From Setophaga petechia (Eukaryota; Chordata; Aves; Passeriformes; Parulidae): 64,000 bases of DNA. Where the stretch lies: the NCBI GenBank assembly GCA_024362935.1, contig JANCRA010000060.1:1862501-1926500 (forward strand), given 5' to 3'. The translations under genes and the position numbers were made by a program. Shown here one piece after another: positions 22,236 through 33,165 of the stretch. Below the pieces are notes generated by a model. The model worked only from the letters and a program-made list of their open reading frames with translations, had not been told where the DNA came from and ran no database searches. The stretch's first letter is position 1, and every line of letters starts with the position of its first letter.

Positions 22236-23138
22236 TCGGTCTGCAGGAGGGGCTGAGCAGACCCAGACTCGCCCAAGGCAGGGGCTGCTCCTCCAGGCAG
22301 CCTGGGCAGAGCCCTGGGATGGGTCCCATCCCTGCTGGGGGAGAGCAGAGGAGCCAAGGTGAGCCCACCTGAACAGGATCAGATGTGTCAGAGCAGGACA
22401 TCACAACCCCAGCACCCCAACATTCCCTCTGTGACCCTGCCCCTGCCAGCCTCACCCCAGCTGTCACTGGAGCCCATCACATGGCACAGAGTGCTGTGCC
22501 ACCCTCGCTGCAAGGATGAGGGCACCACCAGGACACCTCCACACCCTCCCAGCACAGCCCAGGGCCCATCTCCCCACACTCTGCTGCCTTTTCTTTCAGG
22601 ATCCAGGCATCTCCAAGAGGCTGCAATTCCTGTTCCCCATCCCTGAACAGCAGCCAGAACCTCCCAAACCATTCCCTGCCAGCTCTGACACTCAGCTGGT
22701 CCCAGCAGGTCACTGTCCCACTTGGTTTCCTTAACAAACCAGTTTGCTCCAGTGCCCTGGACGCCTCAGGAGACCCCAAAGCATTCCCCAGGAGGTTTCC
22801 CAGACTGATAACCACAAGCAGACTGATCTCAGTGGGCACTCTGGGGACAGTGGCAAGAGGCTGTCCCCACACACTGTGAATGCCCCCACACGCTGCAGGT
22901 CCCAGCAGTGCACAGCATCAGCACCAAGCCCCACCAGCATGGCCAGGGAGCCCCACAGGGATGGTGCCAGGCTCTCCCAAAGCCCTGGCTCATGGCCCTT
23001 GGTCCCACACACGAGGACAAGGAGATGGAGCAGCCCAGGAGCTTCCACCTCCCAGGGATGGGGACAGTGGCTATGGCAGTGCTCGGGCTTGGACATCACT
23101 GCCTGGAGAAATGCCCTGGGCCATGCCCAGCACCCTGT
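22236..23138. other. GC-rich stretch without recognised gene
   Basis: Single-copy sequence with no repeat or exon that I recognise. It merges into the 38-bp array on the right. Confidence 0.45.
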
Positions 23139-23285
23139 GGGCAGTGAGAGGCACACAGCAGAGGGGCAGCACATCTGGGCAGTGAGAGGCACAGAGCAGA
23201 GGGGCAGCACATCTGGGCAGTGAGAGGCACACAGCAGAGGGGCAGCACATCTGGCAGTGAGAGGCACAGAGCAGAGGGGCAGCAG
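23139..23285 (+). repeat. 38-bp tandem repeat, about four copies
   Basis: The unit begins gggcagtgagaggcaca and ends gcagaggggcagcacatct. Copies alternate cacacagcag and cacagagcag. Confidence 0.93.
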
Positions 23286-23689
23286 CCCCCAGCCAGCCAT
23301 GGAGCAGAGCTCCAGGATCACCATGCCCAGGATCTCTGAAAGCACCCCTGGAGCACCGACAGCCCAGGCTGGAATATCGCAGGAGTCGAGTCAGCCAGCA
23401 CAGAGCACCGGGCGTGCCCAGCCTGGGGACACTGCCCTGGGGTCTGAGTCACCCTCCAGGACAGACACAGCCCCAGTCCCAGGGCCCTGGAGCAGGGTTC
23501 CCTTGAACCCAACAGAAATGTAACCAGGAGAGGGGGCAGGGCACAGCCAGCCCTGCACCAGCTCCAGCCCCCAGGGCAGGACAACTCCAGAGCTGGAGGA
23601 GCAGCAAGGCAGGAACCACCGGGCACAGCCAGGGCGGAGGTGGCACCATGCCAGGGAGCAGCTCTGCCACTTCTGTCACTGCCGAGGGA

Positions 23690-24012
23690 CACTGCCACTG
23701 CTCAGGGACACTGCTACTGCTGAGGGACACTTCTACTGCTCAGGGACACTGCCACTGCTGAGGGACACTGCCACTGCTCAGGGACACTGCCACTGCCATG
23801 GGACACTGCTACTGCTCAGGGACACTGTCACTGCTGAAGGACACTGCCACTGCCATGGGACACTGCCACTGCTGAGGAACACTGCCACTGCCATGGGACA
23901 CTGCCACTGCTGAGGGAGGGACACTGTCACTGCTGAGGGAGGGACACTGTCACTGCCATGGGACACTGCCACTGCCATGGGACACTGCCATCACTGAGGG
24001 ACACTGCCATCA
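23690..24012 (+). repeat. Minisatellite of (A)CTGCCACTGCTGAGGGA units
   Basis: About 17 units of roughly 18 bp, each gggacactgccactgctga with alternatives gctact, gtcact and ccatg for gctga. Two units carry a gagg duplication. The array continues in a related form to the right. Confidence 0.95.
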
Positions 24013-24047
24013 CCATGGGAGCTGTACTTGCTGAGGGATGCTGCCAT

Positions 24048-24205
24048 TGCTGTGGGCCACTGCCATGGCCATGGGGCACTGCAGGGACACTGCCATGGCC
24101 GTGGGGCACTGGCACTGCAGAGGGCACTGCCATGGCCATGGGGCATTGCAGGGACACTGCCATGGCCGTGGGGCACTGGCACTGCAGAGGGCACTGCCAT
24201 GGCTG
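24048..24205 (+). repeat. 67-bp direct duplication within the CATGG-rich array
   Basis: The block starting tgccatggccatggggca at 24,061 is repeated at 24,128 with one change (gcact/gcatt). Internally it is made of shorter catggcc(a/g)tggggcact units related to the array on its left. Confidence 0.9.
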
Positions 24206-24335
24206 CCTGCCCTGCCGGGCTGTTCCTCCCTCAGCGTGGCTGTTCCCTGTTCCCAGTCGGGTCAGATCGGCTCTTCCTCTCTCCAGCACTCAGGGCACCA
24301 AGCTGAACAAACCCACCTGGCCAGGGAGGCCAGGC

Positions 24336-24562
24336 AGGGTGTGGGGACACGGGCAGGGTGTGGGGACACGGGCAGGGTGTGGTGACACACAGGCTGTGGG
24401 GACATGCAGGGTGCTGTGGGGATGCACAGGGTGCTGTGGGCATACGGGCAGGGTGTGGGGACACGGGCAGGGTTTGAGGACACGCAGGGTGCTGTGGGGA
24501 CACGCAGGGTGCTGTGGGGACATGCAAGGTGCTGTGGGGACATGCAGAATGCTGTGGGCACC
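24336..24562 (+). repeat. Minisatellite of 18-20 bp GGTGTGGGGACACGGGCA units
   Basis: Twelve or so copies; the first half is gggtgtggggacacgggca and the second half gtgctgtggggacatgcag. The two halves share ggggacac/atg and derive from one unit. Confidence 0.93.
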
Positions 24563-24699
24563 CAGTGCCAGCCCCCAGCCACACCTCAGCCGTGCCCACA
24601 CCTCCCCACAGCCCCGGGGGGAAGGCCTGGGCACGGAGAGGCATCTCTGGAGCAGAGAGCCGCTGGTCCAGGCGTGGCTCCACTGTTCCCTCCTCTCCT

Positions 24700-24795
24700 T
24701 GCCTGTTTCCCGTTTCCCATTTCCCGTTATTTCCCGTTATTTCCCGTTATTTCCCATTTCCCATTTCCCGTTATTTCCCATTTCCCATTCCCCAT
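24700..24795 (+). repeat. TTTCCCGTTA / TTTCCCA short repeat
   Basis: Pyrimidine-rich array of 10-bp tttcccgtta and 7-bp tttccca units. Confidence 0.9.
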
Positions 24796-24974
24796 GCTGC
24801 CTGACCGTCTTTCCAGCTAATTACCCCCGCCCCTGCGGGCACGGGCCACGTGGCAGCTGGCATCTGCACCGGCTGCAGAAACGACCTTGGCTGCTCAGAG
24901 GACAGCAGGAGCCTCTCTGCCTCCCGGGCTTCCCCCGAGGCAGACAAGGATCCTCCAGCGGGGGGGACGAGGAG

Positions 24975-25252
24975 CCCTCCCAGCCCAGGAACACCTCCAG
25001 CCCCAGGAACACCTCCAGCCCCAGGAACACCTCCAGCCCCAGGACCCCTTCCAGCCCCACGAGCCTTTCCATCCCCCAGGAGCACTTCCAGCCCCAGGAC
25101 CCCTTCCAGCCCCACGAGCCCTTCCAGCCCCAGGAGCCCTTCCATCCCTAGGAGCAGTTCCAGCCCTGGGAACACCTCCAGCCCCACGAGTCCTCCCAGC
25201 CCAAGAACACTTCCAGCCCCATGAGCCCTTCCATCCCCAGGAGCAGTTCCAG
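24975..25252 (+). repeat. 18-bp minisatellite CCCCAGGAACACCTCCAG
   Basis: About fifteen units. Three perfect ccccaggaacacctccag copies are followed by variants (acgagcctttccatcc, aggaccccttccagcc). The period is a multiple of three, so a proline/serine repeat frame stays open (24,850-25,224, +), but nothing suggests translation. Confidence 0.93.
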
Positions 25253-27047
25253 CCCTGCTGCCAGCTCTGCCCTCCCAGTTCGGGGGCACCGACCTGTGGC
25301 TCCCTCCCATGCTGGAGGTCACTGTCACCTCCTCCAGGACCCCCAGCACTGCCTCCCTGCAGAAATTCCCACTTTCAGGTTTGGAGATCTTTCTCCCGCA
25401 GTTTCCCACCCCGGTTTTGTGGCAGCACTGCCCTGAGCCAGGTCTGGCTGCATCCCGTGCCAGCTGTGCCATGGAGAGGGGGATCAGTGGAGAGAGCTTC
25501 AGGAGGAGCAAGGGCTGGGTCTGGGGTCCTTTGGGGAACCACCTGGGGGTGGCATCACTGCCACTGTCACAGCCTGTCTACCCTGGTGTGGGGAGAGGTG
25601 GAGCAGAGAGGAGGCAGACACAGAAACTCTCTGGGATGGCAACCCCTGGGGACATCTGACAGAACAGCCCCGAGCCCCCGGGAGGCTCCCCAGGATGGGA
25701 GGGAGCTGTCAGCTTCCAGGCAGAGCCTGGGGCTGGAGGCAGGGCTGGCTGGCCCCAGGGAGGGACAGGGGCTGGCTGAGGTCATGGGCAGTGATGGGAC
25801 ACGTGTGGGAACGAGCTGGGCATCCCCTCCTGTGGCACAGGGGGGACGTGGGGACACCTCTGGCACCTTGCCCCCTGCCCTGCTGGGAGGGAGGGCAGGA
25901 CAGGCAGTGCTGGGCATGCTGAGGCACTCCAGGGAGTGGGGTCCTGGGTGCTGCCCATCCTCAGGAGCTGGGGCAGGGCCTGGCCAGGTGTTTCCTGTCC
26001 TGACCTGGCTGCCAAAGGCTCAGCAGCTTCCCAAGCTCCTGTGGAAATTCGCCCTCCAAACACATGGGCTGCTCGGTGTGGAGGTGCTGGACTCCCCAGG
26101 CAGTGACACACCGGCTGTGTCCCCACTCCCAGGAGCTCAGCAGCTCCTCCTGCCTGGCTGCTGCCTTCACCTAGAGCTGTGTTTGTGTGGAGGGGTTTCC
26201 TTCAGTCTCCTTCCCAAACAACCTCCATCTCCCTCCAGCTTTCACTTCTGCATCTCCCTTTGCCTTAAAACAAAAACCAAGGCCTTGCCATGAGGGGCTC
26301 ACTCCTGCCCTGCTGCAATAGAGGGAAAAGACCAGGGGAAAATTTGCTTCTCTAGCACCTCACTGTCACTCCAGCTCTGTGCTCTCCATCCTCATTTCTC
26401 ATTCTCCTTTCCAGGAGCTGTCTGTAACCCTTGGATAACACCCCCCTCTCTCCCAAAGCCCGTGTCCCCTCCTGCTGTGCCACCAGACACATCACACAGC
26501 CCTGTGATGTCAGGCTGATGTACACACAGCCCTGTGTGACAAACACCAACAGCCAGCTCTGCCCCACATCTGCTAATTCGGGGAGAAAAGGGGCAAAACC
26601 ACATCTTCAAATGAATTATTGCTGTCCAGCACACACAAACAATCTGGACTTCCCAAGTGGCTGAACCAGGGATGTACAGGGTCCCACTGACACCCCGACT
26701 GCGCCCTGGGGGCAGCCCTGGCAGGTGTCTGTGCCCAACAGTGCCACCCTGCAGCCTGGGCAGGGTGTGGGGCAGTGCCAAGTGCCCCCTTACAGCAACC
26801 CAAGCAGCTCCACCCCCGGTTTGGCCCAAGGCAGTGTGAGGATGGATTTGCAGGAAGCCCCCACCTGCAGGCAGGGCAGGTGCCAGGGCTGTCCTGATGA
26901 GCCTGGCACCCCCACATGCCACATCCCTCCCCAGCCCTGCTCCAGCGCCTGTGGAGCCCCCAGAATCTTCCACTGCTCCCTCTGCCTGAGGAGGGGTTTC
27001 TCTAATCCAAGTGAGCCAACACATTCCTGGGTAGGATGGAGGATGAG
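25253..27047. other. GC-rich stretch without recognised gene
   Basis: The largest gap without a repeat in the left half. A 468-codon plus frame that begins in the 18-bp array ends at 26,293 but shows no domain. A mildly AT-richer patch at 26,190-26,320 ends in 'ccttaaaacaaaaaccaagg'. Another lies at 26,570-26,660. Neither resembles an exon. Confidence 0.45.
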
Positions 27048-27083
27048 CCCTGCCCTGCCCTGCCCTGCCCTGCCCTGCCCTGC
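27048..27083 (+). repeat. (CCCTG)n microsatellite
   Basis: Seven perfect ccctg units. Confidence 0.95.
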
Positions 27084-27611
27084 CAGACTGGGGGCAGCCC
27101 TGGCTCCAACCTCCACCCCAGGAAACCTCCCCAGCCCCGGGGACCAAGTGCCTCCAATCCCTCAGAGCTTGGGATAAGCACAGGCAGGAGCCATCCTAGG
27201 AAGGCTTTGGATGTATCCAGCACCCAAAGATTGATGGGCACACACAGAATTCTGTTCCCACAGCCCCGGGTCTCCCCTTGGTGCCAGCAGGGTCACACCC
27301 TGCTGCAGACAGGGCACCCTGTGACCCTGGAGGGACAGAGCAGCCCAGCTGGGTGAGAGGAGCCCCTCCAGCCCCCAAGCCTGCAGAGAGCAGCACCAGG
27401 AAAGCAGCAGAGCTCCTGTCCTTCCCCTCCCCTCAGAGCCCAGCACTGTTCCATTCCCATCCTCACATCCTGCTCCTGCAATGGCTCCACAGCCAGCCCA
27501 GCACAGCCCTGACCCTGCCATCCCTGGGCCTCTGCAGGAGCCAGGGCTGAGAGTGCTGCCAGCACCTGGAGGAGCAGGGCCGACCCACCAACCCCGGCCC
27601 ATCCAACCCGG
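27084..27611. other. GC-rich stretch without recognised gene
   Basis: Single-copy sequence between two repeats. Nothing else seen. Confidence 0.45.
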
Positions 27612-28597
27612 CGCAGGGCTGGTGCCACCACTGCCCCTGCTGGTGCCACCATTGCCACTGCTGCTGTCACCACTGCCACTGCTGCTGCCACCATTCCACT
27701 GCTGGTGCCACCACTGCCACTGCTGCTGCCACCATTGCCACTGCTGCTGCCACCACTGCCACTGCTGGTGTCACCATTTCCACTGCTGCTGCCACCATCC
27801 TCACTGCTGGTGTCTCCATTGCCACTGCTGCTGTCACCACTGCCATTCCTGCTGCTGCCACCATTGCCACTGCTGGCGCCACCATTGCCACTGTTGGTGC
27901 CACCATTGCCACTGCTGGTGTCTCCATACCCATTGCTGGTGTCACCATCCCCATTGCTGGTGCCACCATCCCCATTGCTGGTGCCACCATCCCCACTGCT
28001 GGTGTCACCATTGCCACTGCTGCTGCCAGCATTCCCACTGCTGGTGCCACCATCCCCACTGCTGGTGTCACCATTCCACTGCTGGTGTCACCATCCCCAC
28101 TGCTGGTGTCACCATTCCACTGCTGGTGTCACCATCCCTACTGCTGGTGTCACCATTGCCACTGCTGGTGTCACCACTGCCACTGCTGCTGTCACCATTG
28201 CCACTGCTGGTGCCACCATTCCACTGCTGGTGTCACCACTCCACTGCTGGTGTCACCATTCCACTGCTGGTGTCACCATTGCCACTGCTGGTGTCACCAC
28301 TGCCACTGCTGCTGTCACCATCCCCACTGCTGGTGCCACCATTCCACTGCTGGTGTCACCATTCCACTGCTGCTGTCACCATTGCCACTGCTGGTGTCAC
28401 CACTCCACTGCTGGTGTCACCATCCTCACTGCTGATGTCACCACTCCACTGCTGGTGTCACCATCCTCACTGCTGCTGTCACCATCCTCACTGCTGCTGT
28501 CACCATCCCCACTGCTGGTGCCACCATTGCCACTGCTGGTGTCAGCATTCCACTGCTGGTGCCAGCATTCCACTGCTGGTGTCACCACTCCACTGCA
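27612..28597 (+). repeat. 1-kb minisatellite of GCTGGTGTCACCATTGCCACT units
   Basis: Nearly 50 units of 20-21 bp (gctggtgccaccattgccact). Variation is confined to gtc/gcc, att/atc/act and cca/ccc/cctc positions. Units of 20 and 21 bp are mixed, so frames shift along the array. All of the open frames here (up to 397 codons, +) are repeat translation. Confidence 0.97.
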
Positions 28598-29034
28598 CCC
28601 GGGGTGCCAGGAGGGAAGGCAGGACCTGTGCTGGGCTGGGCCCTGCTTTGCCTAAAGCTGCCAGTGATGCCTGAGGCCACCAACTCGTGCCCGTCCCTGG
28701 GGAGCGTGACAAGCGTGGCAGGCTGGCAGGCGAGCCCACGGCAGTGATGAGGCTCCGTGTGACTGCCTCAGGCTCTTGCTCATCCCGGCTCCGTGACTCA
28801 CAGCCCTGGCAGTGCAGGAGGGGCTGGGGGGCGTGGGGGGTGTGGGGGGCACTCACCCAAGCACGGGGGTCAGGCTGGCACCTTCTGCCACCAGCAGGCA
28901 GCGAGCAGCAGGTCCCGGCGGGGACAAGAGCAGGGCAGTGAGCTGGGCATGCTGCTGGGACAGGCTCTGCCACAGAGCTGGACATTGTCCCTCTCTGGAT
29001 CCAGGAATGACATGAACAAAGGCTCTGTCCCACA
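28598..29034. other. GC-rich stretch without recognised gene
   Basis: Single-copy spacer between two large minisatellites. Contains a G-rich tract at 28,818-28,850 (ggggggcgtggggggtgtgg). No exon is recognised. Confidence 0.45.
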
Positions 29035-29345
29035 CAGTGACCCTGTCCCACAGTGACCCTGTCCCACACAGTGACCCTGCCCCACACAGTGACCCTGTCC
29101 CACAGTGACCCTGTCCCACAGGGTGACCCTGTCCCACAGGGTGACCCTGTCCCACACAATGACCCTGCCCCACACAATGACCTTGTCCCACACAGTGACC
29201 CTGTCCCACAGTGACCCTGTCCCACAGGGTGACCCTGTCCCCCACAGTGACCCTGTTCCACACAGTGACCCTGTTCCACACAGTGACCCTGTCCCACAGT
29301 GACCCTGTCCCCCACAGTGACCCTGTTCCACACAGTGACCCTGCT
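29035..29345 (+). repeat. Minisatellite of GTGACCCTGTCCCACA(CA) units
   Basis: Eighteen or so units of 16 or 18 bp, gtgaccctgtcccacacagtgacc, with ctgttcc, ctgcccc and gggtgacc variants. Degenerate relatives of the unit run on to about 29,480. Confidence 0.95.
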
Positions 29346-29814
29346 CTGGGGTGATGTGACACTGTGACCCTGCTCCCCGTGGTGACCCTGCTCCTTGGAC
29401 AGAGACCTGCTCCATGATGACCCTGCTCTGGATATTGACCTTGTTCCATGGTGGCTCTGCTCCACACAGTGACCCTGCTCCTCTGCTTTGTCCCCTGCAA
29501 GCCACCCACAGCCAGGCCTGGCTTGAGGCTTGTCTTCCAGTTCACCCCCAAAGGAGCTCTCCTCTCCTGACCCACAACTTTCTTTAGGAGCTGGGACTGC
29601 AGTGAGAGCAGCTCCTGAGGCTCCTCACTCCCTGTTACAGCTGTGCTGCCCCTCCATCCCACAGACACCTCCTGCTGTTCCTCCAGGAGCTGGGGGCTCT
29701 CACTATCCCCTGTCTTGGGGTGCAGCTGTGGGTGGGTTACCAGAACAAGCTCCAAAACTGGAGCATGTGGCTCCTGAAGCCTCCAGTGACTGCAGCCTCC
29801 CCACAAAATCACTT

Positions 29815-29912
29815 CCTTTCTCCTTTCTCCTTTCTCCTTTCTCCTTTCTCCTTTCTCCTTTCTCCTTTCTCCTTTCTCCTTTCTCCTTTCCCCGTTCTCC
29901 TTTCCCCGTTCT
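29815..29912 (+). repeat. (TTTCTCC)n polypyrimidine microsatellite
   Basis: About ten uninterrupted heptamers tttctcc followed by ttccccgttctcc variants. A homopyrimidine strand of nearly 100 bp with mirror symmetry can adopt triplex (H-DNA) structure by established biophysics. Confidence 0.95.
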
Positions 29913-29989
29913 CCTCCCTCTGGCTCTGGAGCAGCTCCTCAGCATCGGGGGAGCTGTGGGGGTCTGGGACTGGGGGGAGCACGGTCAGG

Positions 29990-30345
29990 ACGATGTTCTC
30001 TCTCAGCTGCCCTCTCGGAACGCCCCGGACGGCCCTGCCCTGCTAATGGCAATGTGGGAGAGAAGCTGGGTTTGTCTAAGCCGGAGTCAGCGGAGCCCCG
30101 CTCGTCATTAGCGGTGAGTAAAGCGCGGTGAGTCACTGCTGCCATTACCACGCTGCTGAAGGCAGGGAAATGCAGCAGGAGAGGGCAGCTCCTCGGAGTC
30201 ACTGCCTGAGCTCCTGCCTTCCGCCGGCATCTCTGCACGGTCCCCCGGCACGGCTCTGTGCCCGCCTGCCCGCGGGTGGCTGTCCCCAAGGCCGTGTCCC
30301 CAGGGCTGGCACCCTGCCCGTGCCCGCCCCGCTCCCCTGAGGGCC
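29990..30345 (+). promoter_or_regulatory. Small CpG cluster with donor-like sites
   Basis: CpG-rich text (gtcagcggagccccgctcg, cattagcg) with two GTGAG sites at 30,114 and 30,130 on the plus strand. The first, GCG|GTGAGTA, fits a vertebrate splice donor well. It could be a minor promoter with a non-coding exon or an enhancer. No coding content was recognised. Confidence 0.25.
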
Positions 30346-30354
30346 CGCGGCGTT

Positions 30355-30425
30355 TCTAAAGGTCAATGCATGCAGGACACTTGTGCTTGTCCCCAGCTAA
30401 TTGGCGCTAAAGACACGGCCAGCAC
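30355..30425. other. Candidate conserved non-coding element
   Basis: Short non-repetitive segment with aatgcatgca and 'agctaattggcgctaaaga' (homeodomain core TAATTG). Inference from texture only. Confidence 0.25.
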
Positions 30426-30640
30426 GGAGCTGCTCGGTGCCACCCTGGCGAGGGCACTGTGACCCTGTCCCACTGCTCTGTCACAGCCTGACCCTGCCTG
30501 TCACCCCTGCCCAGGAACCCAGAGCCATCTGTGAGCCCAGTACCGAGGCCACCCTGTCACCACTGCCTGTCCCCTTCCCCGGGCTCAGCACCACTCCTCT
30601 CCATGGCCACTGTCCTGTCCCCTGCTCCTGCAGTGCAGGG

Positions 30641-30835
30641 GAGCTGCTGGGAGCCCTGGGAGCTGCTCCATCCCCGGCCCTGGGAGCTGCTCCATCCCCG
30701 GCCCTGGGAGCTGCTCCATCCCTGGCCCTGGGAGCTGCTCCATCCCCGGCCCTGGGAGCTGCTCCATCCCCAGCCCTGAGCCCAGCTCCCTCCCCAGCCC
30801 TGGGAGTGCTGCTCCATCCCCAGCCCTGCCTTTCT
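30641..30835 (+). repeat. 24-bp minisatellite GGAGCTGCTCCATCCCCGGCCCTG
   Basis: Seven to eight units of ggagctgctccatccccggc plus cctg, the last ones degenerate (agcccagctccctccccagc). The arms ggagctgctcc make each unit locally palindromic. Confidence 0.93.
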
Positions 30836-31479
30836 CCTGAGCTCTGTCCCAGGCGCCCCCAGAGGCTCTGGCACGGTTCAGCTGTGGCCTCACACCAAAC
30901 TCCTGCTCCACACGCTGCTCTGGCCAGCCCAGCTCAGCCTCTCCCAGCCCTTCCCACCCGGGGCTGCTGCTGCTCTCTGCCTTGTCTGCTCACCTCACAC
31001 CCTCAATCTCTCCTTTCACTTCTTGTTTTTCAACCTTTTGGCTTTTTTCCACGCCTCTGCTCCAGGTCTCACTGTATCCTCGGCACTGAGAACACAAACA
31101 CGAGCACACCTAAGAGCAGAGCCCTGCTGGGATGGCTCTGCCCTGGGGGGTTACCCTGGCCCCAGCCCATCCCAGCCCCAGTGTGGCCATGCCCAGCTGG
31201 TGCTGCAAAGGGCCCTGGTGACCAGGTACAGTGCCCTGCCACTGCCACCACTGCGGGGACAGCAGGAGGTGACCCTGCTGCTGGGGATGCTGTGCTGGGT
31301 ACCACAAAGAGCAATGAAAATGCCAAAGCTCCGAAGAAAGCAGAAGGCTCATGGAGCCTGGGAGGGGAGAGCAACTCCTGCAGGCACCAGGAGGACCCTG
31401 GGCACAGCCCTGGTCCCTGCCCTGCTCCACGCTGCCACCCCCACGTCCTGCCCAGGCTCCAGGGCGAGACACTCCGATC

Positions 31480-31610
31480 CTCCCATTCAAACGGATTACA
31501 AATTACTGTCTGATCCACTAATTAGGACGGGAAGATGAGTGTGCCTCTGACAGTGCTGTTTAGCAGCCATTTAGCAATGGCTGGGAAGGCAGCGTGGCCG
31601 CGAGCACCGC
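31480..31610. other. AT-richer island, candidate conserved non-coding element
   Basis: Contains 'acggattacaaattactgtc', 'gatccactaattaggacggg' and 'agcagccatttagcaatggc'. Has tandem homeodomain-like cores (GGATTA, TAATTA) and no repeat match. Confidence 0.35.
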
Positions 31611-31784
31611 ACGGTGAGCGGCCGCATCTGCTCCAGCAGCGAGCCCGGCAGCGCCCCGGGACCACCCGCAGGAGCAGCCCCGCTGCCAGCAGCTCTGCCC
31701 GACCCCATCCCCACTCCCAGAGCTGCTCCTGCCCCGCTGCAGAGCTCCCCCCGGCTCCCAAGGATGTCCCCAGGCCATTTGGCT

Positions 31785-31870
31785 CCCAGCCCCGCTGCCA
31801 TTACTCTGTATTTATTTAACAAAATTAAGCCCTGCTTAGTGGGGCAGGCAAATCGGATCTGCCGCTGCTG
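31785..31870. other. AT-richer island, candidate conserved non-coding element
   Basis: 'attactctgtatttatttaa' and 'caaaattaagccctgcttag' in otherwise GC-rich text. Non-repetitive; it sits 180 bp from the island at 31,480. Confidence 0.3.
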
Positions 31871-32699
31871 CTGGCACCGGGCTGGGGCCACCCCAGCGGC
31901 CGTGGGGGCACACGGAGCCTCCTTCCCGGGGCTGGGCAGCAGCACACGCCCCGCAGCTCCCTGGCACCCTGGCCTGCTGTGTGACCAAGGCTGGCACTGC
32001 CTGGGCACGACTCCCAAAGCTCCATGCTGGGCTGGGCTCCCTCAGAGCCCTGGGTCGTGGTGCCAGGCATGGCCACGGCTCTGAGAGGAGCCTCCAACCC
32101 TGTGGCCGCCTGCTGGCATGGGGGCTGTGGGGTTTGGGTGATGCCAGGTGTGTGGGGGCTGCTCTGGACCCCTCCTTCAGGCAGTGCCCAGGCACGGGAC
32201 ACTGCCCCAGCCAGGAGAGCCCTCACCGTCCCTGGCACGGCCCCTGTGTCCCCTGTAGCTCCTACAGGACCAGGCTCCTCTCTCCTGGGTGAGGAACCAA
32301 CTCTGGGTCAGGCAGGAGCCCGGGGGGCCCAGGAACATCTCAGGAACAGCTCTACAGCCTTGGCCTTCCCAAAACTCATCCATTCCCCAGCATCAGAGCC
32401 CTTCCAAACCCACCCCAGGGCTGGGCACAGGAGGCTCAGCTCCCGTGGGACAGAGCACAGCAGCACAAGCCACAGCCCCAGGGCACCAGGGCAGGGATCC
32501 CCCTGCTCTCCAGCCCACTGGGACCCCCTGGGTTCTCCCAGCCTGCTGCCCCTGGGCACTGGGCCAGCCCTGGCACAGCTCTGGCACGGCATCACCCAGC
32601 ACAGGACTGCAAAGCCGTTGGAAGGCAGAGGGAGGGGGGAGCCTCAGGTGCAGGCACAGGCACCCAGAGAGGAAAAGCTTCAGCACAAAGCCTGGCCCA

Positions 32700-33052
32700 G
32701 CCATCACCAGAGGAGTTACAGTGCCATTAATGGATGCTTTCCATTTTAATGAAGTTAATCTCCCTCTAAAAGCTCTTTATGCCCACAAACATACGAGCTG
32801 AGAGAGAACAGGACCTGCAGCCACATTTTTACAGCATTTGAGCATGGTTTTTGCAGCCACCTATTTCCCAGCGAAGCAGCTGGAGGAAGAACATCCCTGA
32901 GCAGGCTGCAGCCCCTCCACTGCTCCAGTTACACCTGGAGATCCATGGCCTGCCAGGAAAAGCGAGATGCTCTGTTCCCATTATGATAAAAGTTTGAAAA
33001 ACAGTGAATTTCAGTGAAAAAACAGATACTGCCTTTTGTCAGCTGTGGAGGA
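32700..33052. other. Pair of AT-richer islands, candidate conserved non-coding elements
   Basis: First part 32,715-32,870: 'cagtgccattaatggatgct', ttttaatgaagttaatctcc, 'acagcatttgagcatggttt'. Second part 32,960-33,050: 'attatgataaaagtttgaaa', 'cagtgaatttcagtgaaaaa'. Neither has an exon-like frame or known repeat. Confidence 0.35.
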
Positions 33053-33111
33053 GATGGTGCTGGCAGAAGGAGGTGCTCAGGGGGTGGTGAGATGCCCCTG
33101 CCCAGCACAGC

Positions 33112-33165
33112 CCCCTGGCCCTGGGCTCTCCCTGTGCCCCCTGGGCTCTCCCTGTGCCCCCTGCT
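33112..33165 (+). repeat. 21-bp repeat, two and a half copies
   Basis: ccctgggctctccctgtgcc is repeated directly. Confidence 0.8.

Noticed and set aside
23139..23285. Regular direct repeats as a CRISPR array
   Set aside because: Units abut without variable spacers and the surroundings are avian genomic DNA.
27481..28674. 397-codon cysteine/histidine-rich frame resembling a metal-binding protein
   Set aside because: Pure read-through of the GCTGGTGTCACCATT minisatellite; the other plus frames are equally open.
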